Shown: one piece after another, positions 37,901 through 51,088 of the stretch
How the letters are laid out: every line of letters starts with the position of its first letter
How positions within the stretch are numbered: the stretch's first letter is position 1
Source: Apostichopus japonicus
Lineage: Eukaryota > Echinodermata > Holothuroidea > Aspidochirotida > Stichopodidae
Length of the DNA stretch: 64,000 nucleotides
Direction: 5' to 3'
NCBI RefSeq assembly: GCF_037975245.1
Contig: NC_092569.1
Span: forward strand, 2,645,501-2,709,500
Notes under the pieces: model-generated
Databases searched by the model: none
Told to the model about the DNA's origin: nothing
What the model saw: only the letters and a program-made list of their open reading frames with translations
Position numbers and translations under genes: made by a program

Positions 37901-39106
37901 ATCGGGAAACAAAGGTGCGTCAAATTAAGTCGTACAGGTAGACGAAAACTCCCGAGTCGAGATTTTTTGAAATTTTCGACTTCAAACAGCTCTATAAACC
38001 ATTTTAAAAAGCACGAAATAGTTGAAATGCATTCTCCCTTCCCCTTCCTGTTCTCTCCATGGGAACAACACTTAAGCAATTCTTAGATTTGTAAATTATG
38101 TTTAATATCAAAACTTGTAAAAAAAACAATTTTTAGGATTTGAGTATCAATTTGGCCATCTTGTGAAGCACTTAGACCTAACTAATCCTTGATAAGGAAT
38201 TGGGTGATATGGCTTGGTAAAACCCTAGGGTTAGAGAAAAGAGATACATTGGCTCATTTGAAAAATCTACTCCTGTGGTGTTCCTGGACCAATGCAAGCT
38301 GGCTTATATTGGAGGAATCTGCAGGACCACAAGAAAATGTTAGGGAGGGGGGGGGGGGGTAAGCAGGGGAAGGTAAGGGGGTGAATGGTAAAAAAAAACG
38401 CACTTTTGTAAGGGAACAATTTCATGCTTCATGTTTTGACTGACAAATTCATTTCATTTTTCCCTCCCTTCACCTCCTACTCTCTATTTTTCCTACATCA
38501 CTGTTTACGTTGATGTCATAGCTGATAAAAAAATTAAGTACTTGAACAAATATCCATCACCAAGGGTGATGACCTTTGCAGGCAGGTCAGATGCTCTATT
38601 TTGCCATGTCTGTAAACACAAGTATAAAATCAAAAAAATATTCCAAACCGACCAATACAACATTTAATATATTCCTGCTCTTCAATAAACTTTGGGGATA
38701 GAGAGTCAGCCAAATTTGTAAACAGTAAATAAATCCACGAGAAACAAACTCAAATTTATGGTTTTCGAAATCCAAAACCGCACCGAGAGTAAACCGGTTA
38801 AAGGACGGGGAAACGATAACGGCAGGGTACAAACGTACCAGCGTTACAATGTGCCTTTACTTTATACTGAACTCTGCTCCCAAAGGGTTTGTTTTCAATT
38901 CCTAAAACTACTTTCTAAATATTAAATATATTAAAAATCGGAGCTGCATGTGGCAGCATCTGTCGTTCTGGGGGCCTCAATGTTCTTGTCGCTCCTTGCG
39001 GTTATTCATGAAATTGTTGTTGTACATTTTAGCCCGAATGAATTGACATAATTCTAACCATGTATGCAGCAGTCTTAGCCCTTCCCCTGTTTTAGTCAGC
39101 AATATA

Positions 39107-39531
39107 CAGGGATGAGACTGAGCTGGGAAAAAAAAATCTGAAATTTATCGATCGAATTTAGAATTTTTTTGTCAGGTAAGGAGGGCTTAAATGCAAAATG
39201 GTGGACTCTAGATGGAATCTATCACATCACGTAACTCGCCAAAAAAGTGTGGAATTTCTGCTTATATAATTTATCCATTAGCTTTTTTGAACCAAAAAAA
39301 GGCTTTTTTTGCTTGCTTTGTGCTACTTGATTCCACCACTGGTCAAATTCGGTGTTCCTTCCCTTCACAGTCCAGCATGTTCGGCATAAAAATAAAAAAA
39401 ATTAAATTAAAAAAAAAATAAAAAAAAATAATAATAAAAAATAATAAAAAACGCGAATTACGAAAAAAAACGCGAAAATGAAAAAAAAAAAAATCGGAAA
39501 TCCACGTTTCCGCGGAAGAGTCTCATGCCTG
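39107..39531. mobile_element. Small terminal-inverted-repeat transposon (MITE)
   Basis: The left end CAGGGATGAGACT at 39107 and the reverse complement of the right end, CAGGCATGAGACT, match at 12 of 13 positions. The 425-bp element is bordered by an identical AATATA on both sides (39101-39106 and 39532-39537), which looks like a target duplication. The interior is extremely A-rich on the plus strand, with repeated ACGCGAA motifs near 39450-39475, and has no transposase. The CAGGGATG start resembles hAT-type termini, although those usually make 8-bp duplications. Confidence 0.7.
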
Positions 39532-39927
39532 AATATAGCAAATTAATCTAAACCTGCATAATCCTTCACAGATATCAAATCTGTCGTCAGAAAAAAAAAA
39601 AATGTTACATAAATGATTTTTACAAATTTCTCTTTTTTCCTTCTGGTTCCCCCATCAAATGAATATATTGTAAATAATAACATGAAATAAACTTTCCTGT
39701 GCAAGTAACTATGACAAAATATTTGAAATTACTTGTGTGAACTTGCTCAAAATTAAGTTCTCAATACCCCTACCCCCCCCTCACCCTGCAAAAGGCTTAC
39801 GTATTACACTTTCTTGAGTGATGTGAGAAAAATAGCAACTACAAGGGACTTGTCAGCAGAATAACTTGCATCTGTAAGTCTACTTGGCATCATTTTAGCT
39901 ATGGGTTACCAAGACACCCCCTCGCTA

Positions 39928-40000
39928 TTCAAAGTGGGGTTCGCGACCCTTTTATGGTCGCCCAAAATATTTTGTGGAGGGTCGCCCCAAAAGTTTAGAA
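39928..40000. mobile_element. Possible hAT-like terminal fragment
   Basis: ATTCAAAGTGGGGTTCGCGACCC followed by GGTCGCCCAAAA and GGGTCGCCCC resembles the subterminal TCAAA-x-GGGGTCGCGACCCC block of several hAT families. I could not find the partner end, so the call is tentative. Confidence 0.3.
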
Positions 40001-43000
40001 GAAAAAAAAAAAATTGGCGATATTGTAGATATAAAGGACGCCAGGTTTACTGATATCCAATGAATACTGAATAGCATATAAATGGTACGAGCATACAAAA
40101 TAAATGATTTGCAAGATTGACGTGATACACTTTCTAAAATTATTCGATATAATAATTAAAAAAAAAAAAAATTATCGGAACAAAACGGAAAGTTCATGTA
40201 TGGAAACCATTTCTTATATAAAATTTTCAATTCAGCCCCACATTTTTGTCTTCTAATAATGATAATAAACCATAAATAATGCATGACGAAAAAGACAGTG
40301 TGTAAGAATAAGCAGTAACTGATACTTCCTAATTCGTACGTCGAATCTAAAAGGTAGCCATAGTCGTCTCGATGGATGTACATGACGAAGATGATCGGTA
40401 AAAGCAAACAGACGTTGGTCACGTCTTCGCACCTTATGTCACAGTTTTGTTTCCACGACATGCAGTTCTGCACCCAAGGTAAAAAAAAAAACAGCGTAAA
40501 CAATGATACGAAGACAAAGGGATTTTGGGATTCAGGTTTGTCCAGAGCACTGTCTGAGGCGAATGATCAGTTGTAAACTTATAAAGTCTGTCCGTACGTC
40601 CGTCCGTCAGTCGTGGTTAATAAATGTGATGAGATTAAGGGGAGCTGGAGTGTGACTGATGAACCTTAATGTCTGTATGTTTACTTTATTGAGGTTCTCC
40701 CACCACAGACAATATTGCAACCAGACTTGACCTAAGATATAAAGACTGAAGCTAAGACACTGTAGCCACATCCCCAGATGGGCAGCTGAAAATATATATA
40801 TATATATCCCGTCTGTCTGCACTAGCAAGGTATCATTAAAATTTGGAATGAGCTACTCTTAAAAAACTCTTAAATTAAACTATAAAAAATAAAAAAAATT
40901 ATTGAGAATCAGCACTAGTAAATCTGTCAAGGCACAGGATACGGTAGGAGGCCATTCCCAGACAGATATGTCTTGCATATTTACGACCTACTGCATCACA
41001 TTTCTCGCCGTTTAAATGCATTAGTCCATTTTAAGAGTCTTTTTTTTGGGGGGGGGGTTGCTAACGTTACGTGAAATGGAGGTAAAATGATCTTAGCATG
41101 TTGTTGGGCAGAAATGAAAAGTGGGAACGTTCCTCTTTGCTGCCTCTGTGTGATCGATATAATGAAGAATGGAAATAATTTAACAAAGTAAAGAAAAGGT
41201 CTCCATAATTGAGAGTAGATTGTTAAGAAAAAGACTCAATTTTAGAGATATGCTCACAGGTGAAGAGATTTTTGTTTGTACAATCCCATCACAGATGGCA
41301 GGAAGTCACTTTCCTATGCAGTGAAACGACCGTAAGGGATAACTGATGTTACAAATGGGATGTAACAAGGCCTGCCCATGACGAACGGCCGTCTTTTAAA
41401 CGGCGACGCAACCGCCTGCCAACGAGCTATGATGCTCCTACGCGGCGACGCAGTCAATGTAGTGCTTAAAAGTTAAATCTCCATCTGTACGATATGTACA
41501 CAGATCTAGCTATTGCACCGTTTGTAAATATGGCCGTCCTCTCTGCGAGCTACCTCGCGCCAGCCTCTTTGTAATGGAGGATAACATAACGAGACAAAGG
41601 TGGCGATAGCTGTCGATGACGAGCCGGCCTCAGTCAGACCACTGGCCGTCTGTATAATGACCTACAGTCAAACTGCTCCAGTCATTCTTTTTTACAGGTG
41701 ACTATACTTGTCATAAAATCCATTTCCTTAGGTCACAATTCGGTGAAAAAGAAAAGAAAAATGGAGACAGAGAGAAAGGGAGAGAAGATAAAAGAAAGAA
41801 AGAAAAAAAAAGAAAAAAATTAAATGTCGTTGAAAATGGCCAGCTGTATAGAGGTTTTTTTCTAGCAATCGTAAGATAGAAAATGGCAGTGTTGCATGAC
41901 GAAGTAATAACTGACTTGTCATTTGGTAGTTTCGGAAAACTGAATAATTCATGCGCTGGCCAATAATTATCAATTAAGTCTACAAGGAGGAGAAAGTCCT
42001 GTCAATCAGAGTTCTTAACCCTCTGCCCCCCCCCACCCAACCCCAACCATTTTTTTAAAAATCGTGTCTTTGTTTTTGGAAGTAAATTTTATTTTCCTAC
42101 CGATTCAAGGTAAAAATGGCAGTCTGGGTATTAGATCCATTTTTTGAGACCTCATTAAGAGACAGTATAGTGTACACAATGTATTTATATATTGCTCTTT
42201 TTTTGTGTATGCCAAAAAAAGAAAAATGAAAAAAAAGAGAAAAACCTCTTAACTTTTTCATGCCTGAGGGACAAGATTGAGATCTTCAACCCCAAAGGAA
42301 CTGGCCTCAAAAGAAAAGTACCACATACATTCATTTTGTGACCTAGAATCAAATCTACCCCCAAAAATGGGAACAAACCATTCAGTTGGGAGGGAAAAAA
42401 AGAGTTGGTTTTTTTGTTGTTCATTTTTAAAAAAATCTTGTAGAGTAAGATACTGATGGAATAAATGGCAGGGATATTCACAGAGAAACATCTCATGAAT
42501 TGAAGCACTGGTAGAAGTATAATTCTCGGATATGAATAATAATCTCTCATCCATGGGACTAAAGGATTCGAAGACCGATCCTGAAATTTAATAAATTCAA
42601 AACTAGAACAAAAAAGTTGGGATGGAAGGATTGCCATTAACTTTTGTACGATTGAAATGACAAACACATAGATTTGTGACTTTACGAAAGAAAAACTTAC
42701 AAACGAACATTATACTGAATACTATATGCGACAGTGAAATATCTTTCCTGGCAATTTTGAATTCCTTCTATAAAACTGTGGAAATTAAGAATTATTTTAA
42801 AGCAGTTTTGCATAATTTTTGGTACAAGTTCTCACCAATTTGTGTCCAAGCTGTCCTTATGGCTGGAGGCGATTGCTCCGCACAATTGCTGAAAAAAATT
42901 GCATAAAATCTTTCCAAATTTGGTGACATTTTGCATCTGGCAACAGAAGAATGGATGATGTCATCATGACACTTCGGCTGAAAAATGTCTTTCTTTTTCT

Positions 43001-43082
43001 TTATAAACTGTCAATCAATTCATCCACAGGGGAAAAAAAAAATATTGTCTACAAAACTATAGATACAACTTGATTTTACATA

Positions 43083-43117
43083 GATTCCAAGTACAGAGAT
43101 TCCAAGTACAGAGATCG
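43083..43117. repeat. 17-bp direct duplication
   Basis: ATTCCAAGTACAGAGAT occurs twice head to tail. Confidence 0.85.
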
Positions 43118-44528
43118 TAGACAGCTTAAGCAAACAATCCCTTTGTATATTTAGCTTTCAAGGATAAATCAACAGAAAAAAATGATATATAATAGCCTAT
43201 AAAGGTGAATCTTTTGAAGAGCATTGGCTCAGATGATATCATAGACCCCTCACTCACTGTGACCCAACTCCCTGGCATAATTAAGGGAAGTTTAGCCAAA
43301 TAGCCAATCAAAATACGTTCCATTCAATGATCCACTAATGATATCTCAAGTATAATAGGGGGGCATTGAGTGAGCCAGGGTTTCCAACTAGCAGTGTGGA
43401 ATAGTTATCTCTTCGATGTAAAGGTTTCACAGTGTTTGCCCCTAGAAAATACTTTCAATTGTTCACAAAAAAACAGGGTTTGATAAAGTGTCTCCAAGTT
43501 TTAGTCCCCATCCAGACAGATAAGTGGGTTAGTATTATTATTATTATTATAATATGTCATACGGTACTTAGTAATTTAAAATTCATGACATCTTTGTCAT
43601 TCAATTTGCAAATCATATTAGCATTAGCAGCGATATTTCTATGTTTCGTATAAAGTACTTCATGAGTCAAAGATGTGTATGACTATAATAAGGGTCATCG
43701 CGGGTATTAGCTGGTTATGTTTCCGGGTGGCACTACATCTCCGATATACTTCCAGACATTACGGAAAGTTATATTAGACGAGCTGTTTTGGATTGAGGAA
43801 GAAACTGAAGAATACTATAAAGATGGTACTCAAATGCTTGTGGATAGTTGGAGCATGGGTGACCATAAATTGACTTGCTAGCATACTTGGGGGCCAATAA
43901 TAATCACCTAGGGCCCCATCGGAAATGGGCCGACATCTTGTCAGCCCAATGGGTTTAGCTCCTGTTACTATTTTTGTTCTTTTCAATCTGTTTCATTCTT
44001 TTATGTCATCTCTGTTATATTTTGTATTTTGAAAAATCTGCGGCGAGAATACTACAAATAAACAAAACTATAAGTGCATATTGGTTCAAAGATCACTTTC
44101 AGTGATAACGTTACAAAAAGAACTCGATATTAATGAGGGTAAAAAAAAATGGGGGGTAAAAAAAAATTGCATTCTGGCTATATTGTCTTATCTGAATGAC
44201 CTAATCCAATTTTTCTTGGAAATCCTTGAAATGATTCAAGGACAAATCCTTTTGTCTTTTGCCCAAATATGGTATTATTTGCCTGCAGGGTGTCTTGCTA
44301 TACCCTACTGAGGTGTCCATATGCATCTTTACAGAATCTTTTGAAGGCCATCTATACCCCTGTATGGACTCTTTGAAAAAACAGCTCCAGCCCATTGGTC
44401 AAAATAATATCTCGAGGTAGAATGAATAACAATTTTCTGACAGAAGTACGTAAATTACGAGAATTTTCAAACTGTCACGTGTTGCGTATGGGTTCTAGTT
44501 TGCGTCACCATGTTTAATACAGAGTCGA

Positions 44529-44588
44529 GAGGAAATAAATAGAAAATAAATAGAAAATAAATAGGAAATAAATAGGAAATAATAAATA
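44529..44588. repeat. 11-bp tandem repeat
   Basis: About five copies of GAAATAAATAG with A or G at the first base. Confidence 0.85.
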
Positions 44589-47317
44589 CAAGTGAGTGAT
44601 CCTTATTTGTGAACCTGTTAAATTTCTCATCTCTTAGCTGGAAACAAATTTTCTCGCCAAACAAATTTCAAACAATTCGTTTACTTGACAAGCGACGATT
44701 ATTTTCACACATTTTCCTCGATGGAAATGACATTTGCTGAGATTAGTCTATTCATCTTTCCTTCGAAATAAAACGTAACAAAAGGAAAAGGAAAAGTTAA
44801 AAAAAACTTTGGACGATCGTTTGTAAATTTGTGGATGCACTCAAGGAGATGGTTCGATGTTTAGGGCCGGTGAGAGGTGAACAACTGGGACGGCCAAAGG
44901 CAATTTTCATCATCATAGTCTCTGCCCGCATCGTTTCACGTTCACAGCAATTATTAACGTAATGTCGTTTATATCCTCAACCACAACTTTTAAGCTATTT
45001 TGTTTACATCTAAGTCAGTGTTCTTATGTATCTTTTCTCTGTGTGGACTCCACATCTGGGAAAATAGGAATGATGACCACTGAATTTTATCAAAATGAAG
45101 GACATTTTTTTCCCAAATACTTATAGCTCCATTTTAGTGCCAAATTCCTGTATAAAATATCAAGTCAATATCTATGTTATAACAATTAAGAGTTGGAAAA
45201 TGAATAAAAAGAAAAGGGTTTTCCCCATCAAAAATGTCAACATTGTTTACAGAGAAAAATATATCGTATCGTGACCACAAAATACTACCAAGTTTTTTTA
45301 CATAAATTTCTGTATTTTTGCCATATTAGGATATATCATATGTTGATTGAAAATATTTGTAAATTAATGAAGCAAGAGTTTCCAATATTTGCTGCTAATT
45401 ATATAAATCTAGGGTGCAGGGCACAGAATTTGAAATACACCTTGTCACAGCTGAGGTCAGTGTTCAGTGTGAGCTACATATTAGAAGAGTTGGGTTGCAT
45501 CGAAAGTTATGTTTAATTGAAAATATTAACAAAAACACAGGAATTTTTTGGGGTTAAATTACGGCAAATTGTAAGATCATTTTTTGCGGGACACACTTTA
45601 TCTCTTCTGTGAAATGAAAGTGTTTTAGCCAAAATTTTTGACTTTCTGAGAAAATGACAGAGTTTGTAGGCTGCTACAAAAACATTGGAAACCTAAAGGT
45701 GTCGGTTCAACTGAGGGGGGGGCGGGGACTGAGGGGGGAGTGGATTTAACTCCAATTAGCAGATCATACAAGCCTATAAACGATCAGCTGATTCTTCAAT
45801 ACCAACTGCAGTTAAATCAAAAGTGCTACTCGGTCACAATTGAACAAACGACTGCTACTCCATACATTCCCACACGAAATACCCTAGCTGGTTAGTTTCT
45901 ACAGTTTCCCTGCTGGACAGAAGTGGGTAATAATGACCACTATAACAACACACCTTTGCAGATTATCAAATGGATAAAATGTTTAGACTACAAACAGGCC
46001 ACACACACACAAAAAGCAAAAGAATAAAAATAGGGAACAGTCAAGTTAAAAGAAAGGACATATCCATTTATTCTTCGTTAATAATTCCCAGAGTGAACTG
46101 ACGAAAGTGGTACATGTGGAACTGGGTTAATCTATGGCCGCACATCGTGAATATAGAAATAAAAAAATTGTTTATTATGACACATAGTCTCTTTGATGTA
46201 AACCAATTGTTTCTAGAAAGTTAAATCTGTACTCTAACCAATTTCGCGAGTGACCTTTCTCCCCCCCCCCCCGCCCGCCCGCACTACTGTTTAACCCACT
46301 TATGGGATGAGGCGGGCATCCTTGAGAATTACCAGACGAACTGACACGTACGTACCCAAAGCGACTGCAAAATCAGGTCATACAGTGCGTATCAGTGTTG
46401 ACATAAATGTCGTCTAACTGTGAAACAGTTAATCGGTGACGGTGGTGTGTAGGACTCTATATTTACAATGCTACGAGTCTCATCGAGATTATGCCCATTC
46501 ATGTAGATGCTTAAATAAAAGAGTACATGGGCAAAAAGAAACGCAGAAAAGTGACTCGGAAATTATAGACAAACTTTGCAAAGCGGCTGAGCTTCAAGAG
46601 ATGTTCATTTTGGCATGAACAAGAATCGCCATGGTGACTTCATTAATCAAACCCCTGCTGCACTCTTCCAACTCAAGGACCCAGTCCTCTCATTGGTCAA
46701 GAGACCCCAATACGTAACCGTTTCGTTTCTCACTACAGGGGCAGGCATTGAGTATGTGAGTAATATAGCAGCAAGAACCTTAAAGCTTCGGGTATTTCTG
46801 CAGCAACTTCTAACCAGTCTCGAGATATTCTAACTTTGCCAATTTTCACCAGCATAACATCTTTCACTCCCCCCCCCCCACCTCAAAACAAAATGGCGGT
46901 CATCATCTGACACTATTATTCGATGCCAGAGTGATCCTCATACTTTGACAATTCCCCGTCGAGCCTTCTTACTTATATCTCTGGAGGATATCCCCATTTC
47001 CGTTCGATAAAACACAGAACGATATGCGCAACATAAATTTGGGTTTTCGTGTACATATAAAATTGTTTTCACATGTGAATGAACGACGGAAAACTGACAA
47101 AGAAGAAACAAACATCACGGCACTTGTACACCCTAGTTACCACTCAGCATGAGTTATTGAACACTTTTTATTCATCCACATAGGCTCACACAATATAGCT
47201 TTGTATTCTAGATATTAAAACGTCTCGGTGGAACGAGGAATTATGGTACGCAGCCTGTACCATCGGGTCGACTTTCTTACACTCTTAACCGGGTGACCAT
47301 ATTACTAGCTAATCATC

Positions 47318-48314
47318 GCCCCCCGCCCCCCCCCCCCCCGGCCCCCCTCCATCACTCCTCCATCTATTCTATCATTTCTATTTTATATCTGGCAATATTT
47401 CCAAAATGAACCCATATTGACCGCCAGCTGTGTACTAGCCTACCTGATTATACCAAACAAGGGCAGTCTTCTTCACTTCCCCCCCCCCCTCCCCCTATTT
47501 ACTGACACCCTGCTGAAGCAACTGTAGGGTAGAACTTGTGAATTGTATAATTGAACAAAAGTGTGACAACTATTCCTTTTTAGCTCTGTATTTGGAAGAC
47601 ATTTGACCATAATTAGATGAATAAAACCACAATAATACGATTGCTACAAGGGTATGCATCGAGGATTCCAATGTATAAGACACCCCTGCCCCTCACCCCC
47701 CCCGCCCTCAACTTCCTACTTAAAATTGATCAAAAACTGAAACTTGAAAAAGTATTAAAATTATCAACCTGTAGTGCAAATCCATGGAGACTATAAGGAT
47801 TCCTCTTGTTTGTTTGTGTTACGCCCCCCCCCGGCCCCCCTCCATCACTCCTCCATCTATTCTATCATTTCTATTTTATATCTGGCAATATTTCCAAAAT
47901 GAACCCATATTGACCGCCAGCTGTGTACTAGCCTACCTGATTATACCAAACAAGGGCAGTCTTCTTCACTTCCCCCCCCCTCCCCCTATTTACTGACACC
48001 CTGCTGAAGCAACTGTAGGGTAGAACTTGTGAATTGTATAATTGAACAAAAGTGTGACAACTATTCCTTTTTAGCTCTGTATTTGGAAGACATTTGACCA
48101 TAATTAGATGAATAAAACCACAATAATACGATTGCTACAAGGGTATGCATCGAGGATTCCAATGTATAAGACACCCCTGCCCCTCACCCCCCCCCGCCCT
48201 CAACTTCCTACTTAAAATTGATCAAAAACTGAAACTTGAAAAAGTATTAAAATTATCAACCTGTAGTGCAAATCCATGGAGACTATATGGATTCCTCTTG
48301 TTTGTTTGTGTTAC
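47318..48314. repeat. Near-identical 493-bp tandem duplication
   Basis: The segment from about 47318 to 47822 is repeated from about 47823 to 48314 at a constant offset of 492-493 bases. For example, TCCATCACTCCTCC starts at 47348 and 47841, and GGCAATATTT at 47391 and 47884. Differences are confined almost entirely to lengths of the poly-C runs (three per copy) and to single bases such as CTATAAGG versus CTATATGG. The junction lies at GTGTTAC followed by the C-run. Each copy is non-coding as far as can be seen. An assembly artefact is possible because the borders are poly-C. Confidence 0.95.
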
Positions 48315-50707
48315 TTTCAATTCTGTAAATTAAGTTGAGGGGGGGGGGTGGGGGGGACGGCTAGCCTGGCAAAGCATCTCGCTTTTTCTTCTTCTTCTTC
48401 GCTGTAGCTCTCCCTCACTGCCTCGTAATTACCGATAACCTCTTCCATCCTCATCTTTCTACACGAGTAGAAATCCACTGAACTGAATAAGTTATACGCA
48501 TTCGATAACTAAACACACACACCATACGTACATTAATACAGACTTGTACATGTATATAATGATGTTAGGTGAGAATCCTTGGTACTACTAGAGTGTTAAG
48601 AATGGATATTATTACCTCTAAGATTTAGCCAACTCCAAAGACCAAAGACCTCCGATATGATGTGATCCCTTCCTCCATTTCTTTCAGACTGCTCCCAATT
48701 TTCCTTTCTTTGTAAACCCCTGTTGTCGTGCTTCTCGCATGCTGCTTCCTCTCCATGCATCTCAGGGATGCAGCATTCGATCAAACTTGCTACTCCAACA
48801 AACCACCTCGACCAACTGTTCTATATATTTCCCCTCATCCCCGACTAAGACAAAAAAATAAAAAATAAAAAAAAAATAATTAAGAAAGCTGTCCACTCGT
48901 TTTAGCCATCTCAAAGGCATGAGTTTTATGATAAATAGATAAACCTTTCTGCACCAGTCCATGAAGTTTTGCCAAATTGTTTTTAAACTCTGGGTTTTTT
49001 TTTTTTTTTTTTTTTACCGAAGCATTTTCTCGAGATAATTTTGTGGTGGCAATGGCTCATAAAAAGAAGAAGGTGAGTCCTACGATGATCGTAGGAAGAG
49101 AGAGAGAGCTGATGAAATACGGGACGCTGTTGACGGCAGCTGATCTGAGAGAGCCGGACTCGAGATATATGGGTCTGTGTAGCCGCAAACTGTTTGCTTA
49201 CACTGTAATCATGAAGCAGGAATCACTCGGCTATTAGAGAGTAGGACTAGGACGAGGGTGGCGGTGTGTGTGGAATGCTGTGTGTCAGGCTACGGCAGTC
49301 ATGTTTCACCGCTGAGGCGACATGTTAGATGGATCAGTGGCAAGCGGCACACACTTTGTGGTCAGCTTGACGACACAGATGGGGCCCGATATACGACGAG
49401 CGCAAGGGTCGTGGAAGCAGACGACTTGGAAAACGTTGCATATCGTGGTCTGTATGGAGTCTAAAACATGAGAGACTGGATCATCGGTTTTCACATCGGC
49501 TTGTTACGGAGGTCCATCAGGAGGGCGAGAAACCGGGGAAGGCGGAGACGCGGGAAACGTCGGTCTCTCGAAACCGGTAATTAATGGTTACATTTCCACT
49601 GGACGCGACCGTTACGAGTGCCCCTCGGGCGATATAGAGTAATCGATCGAGTCTTATCGAAGAATCAGATTTGGCGTTAAAAATTTCAGCCGGTACTTGA
49701 GAATATCAAATGGCAAATAGAGAAAAAGGGGGGGGGGGGGTAGTATTACTAACACTTGGAGAGAACTGCATGGTAGTAGGTTACATGGCATTGAGCGTGG
49801 ATGTGCGTAGACATCTTCTGAAAGCTGTAGTTTTGCATCGGCTATAGGAACGTTGAGTCATAATCTATCTGATCAAATGATTTCGTATTCACAGATAATT
49901 GCGTTAATCGTTTTACTGTAATTAAGGAGTTATTAGAAAATAATTCTAGTGCTTCACTAATTTATTTAATACGATTTGGTTTCTTGTAAATTGACATATT
50001 CTGAAGATTCTGAAGATGATACTTATTCAGTTGTTCCTCAACCTGCGTGATATGTTTTAAATCAGTGCATTTCACTGTAAATGTGTTTAACTGTCGGAGT
50101 CCACATGCAAAATGTAACATAAAACACAGCTTTGGCTTGGATTACAAATAAGGAAGCCAAAGGTAAGCCATGAACAAAGCTCACACCATCAGGCATCAAA
50201 ATCCTGGGTTTTTTTTACAGTTTGGGTGGGTGGGTGGTGCATCATGTATACAACATAGTCTGTAAAATGTGGATGTCTGACTAGGTTAACCTAGCATTGA
50301 CCTTATCTAATAACTCAGCCATCTTACATGCCTGGCCATATACCAACTAGGTCATAGGTCAATATTAGGCATTTATCTCAATCTTGTACAAAACTGGAAT
50401 GATAGTGTGAAATAGGTCTTGTAGCCAGCTGATATATGATGGACGCTTGAAGAATTGCCAATCCCTACCCCCCCCCCCCCTTCATCCCACCTAGGCTGGC
50501 TGATGAGCGAAAAAGAACAAACCCCTCCCATATTGTTACAAAAATTGAAATTTTGTCATTAAAGCCAGTCTTTCAATCACTGGCTTGATTAAATCTTAGG
50601 AATAAACTGAACTGTACTGGTGCCAAAATAAAATGTGGTGCATGGTGCTAAAATTGACACCAATGATAACACCACTCTTGCATGCAAATCTTCATTGTGA
50701 AAACTAA

Positions 50708-50744
50708 TGGGGAAGGGAGAGGGGAGAGGGGAGAGGGGGAGGGT
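50708..50744. repeat. Purine-rich GGGGAGA repeat
   Basis: Several copies of GGGGAGA on the plus strand, with closely spaced G-runs able in principle to form a G-quadruplex. Confidence 0.8.
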
Positions 50745-51040
50745 CTTGACTCCCAGGTCCCCTTCTGGGTACCAGGGGTCCTGTGCTAACATGCAAACGT
50801 TGGAATAAATAACAGTTCCATTTGAAAGCAGAGTGTTTTCATCTAAAACCAATCAACAATAAACCAACACATAAATTGATGAAATAAGTTAAGGCACTGC
50901 TGATATTATATCAATAGTTCCATATCTTACTACATTATGGTCATTCCACTGACGATGAAAGGAGAAAGCTATTATTCATGTCAGAAAATGCAAACACATG
51001 CTGCTTCAAAGTATCGTCCCCTCCTAATCTTCCAATGTTT

Positions 51041-51088
51041 GGTGGTGTGGGTGGGATGGGGGGAGGGGGAGGGGGAGGGGGAGGGAGA
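51041..51088. repeat. GGGGGA repeat, G-quadruplex-prone
   Basis: Runs of four to five G separated by single A or T, for example GGGGGAGGGGGAGGGGGAGG. Confidence 0.85.

Noticed and set aside
37678-38079. 133-codon minus-strand frame
   Set aside because: No recognisable domain, a biased hydrophobic composition, and no supporting splice signals.
42185-42667. Longest open frame in the window (160 codons, minus strand)
   Set aside because: Phe- and Ser-rich because of A-rich plus-strand sequence. No family motif and no splice borders matching the neighbouring exons, and this length is expected by chance in 64 kb of six frames.
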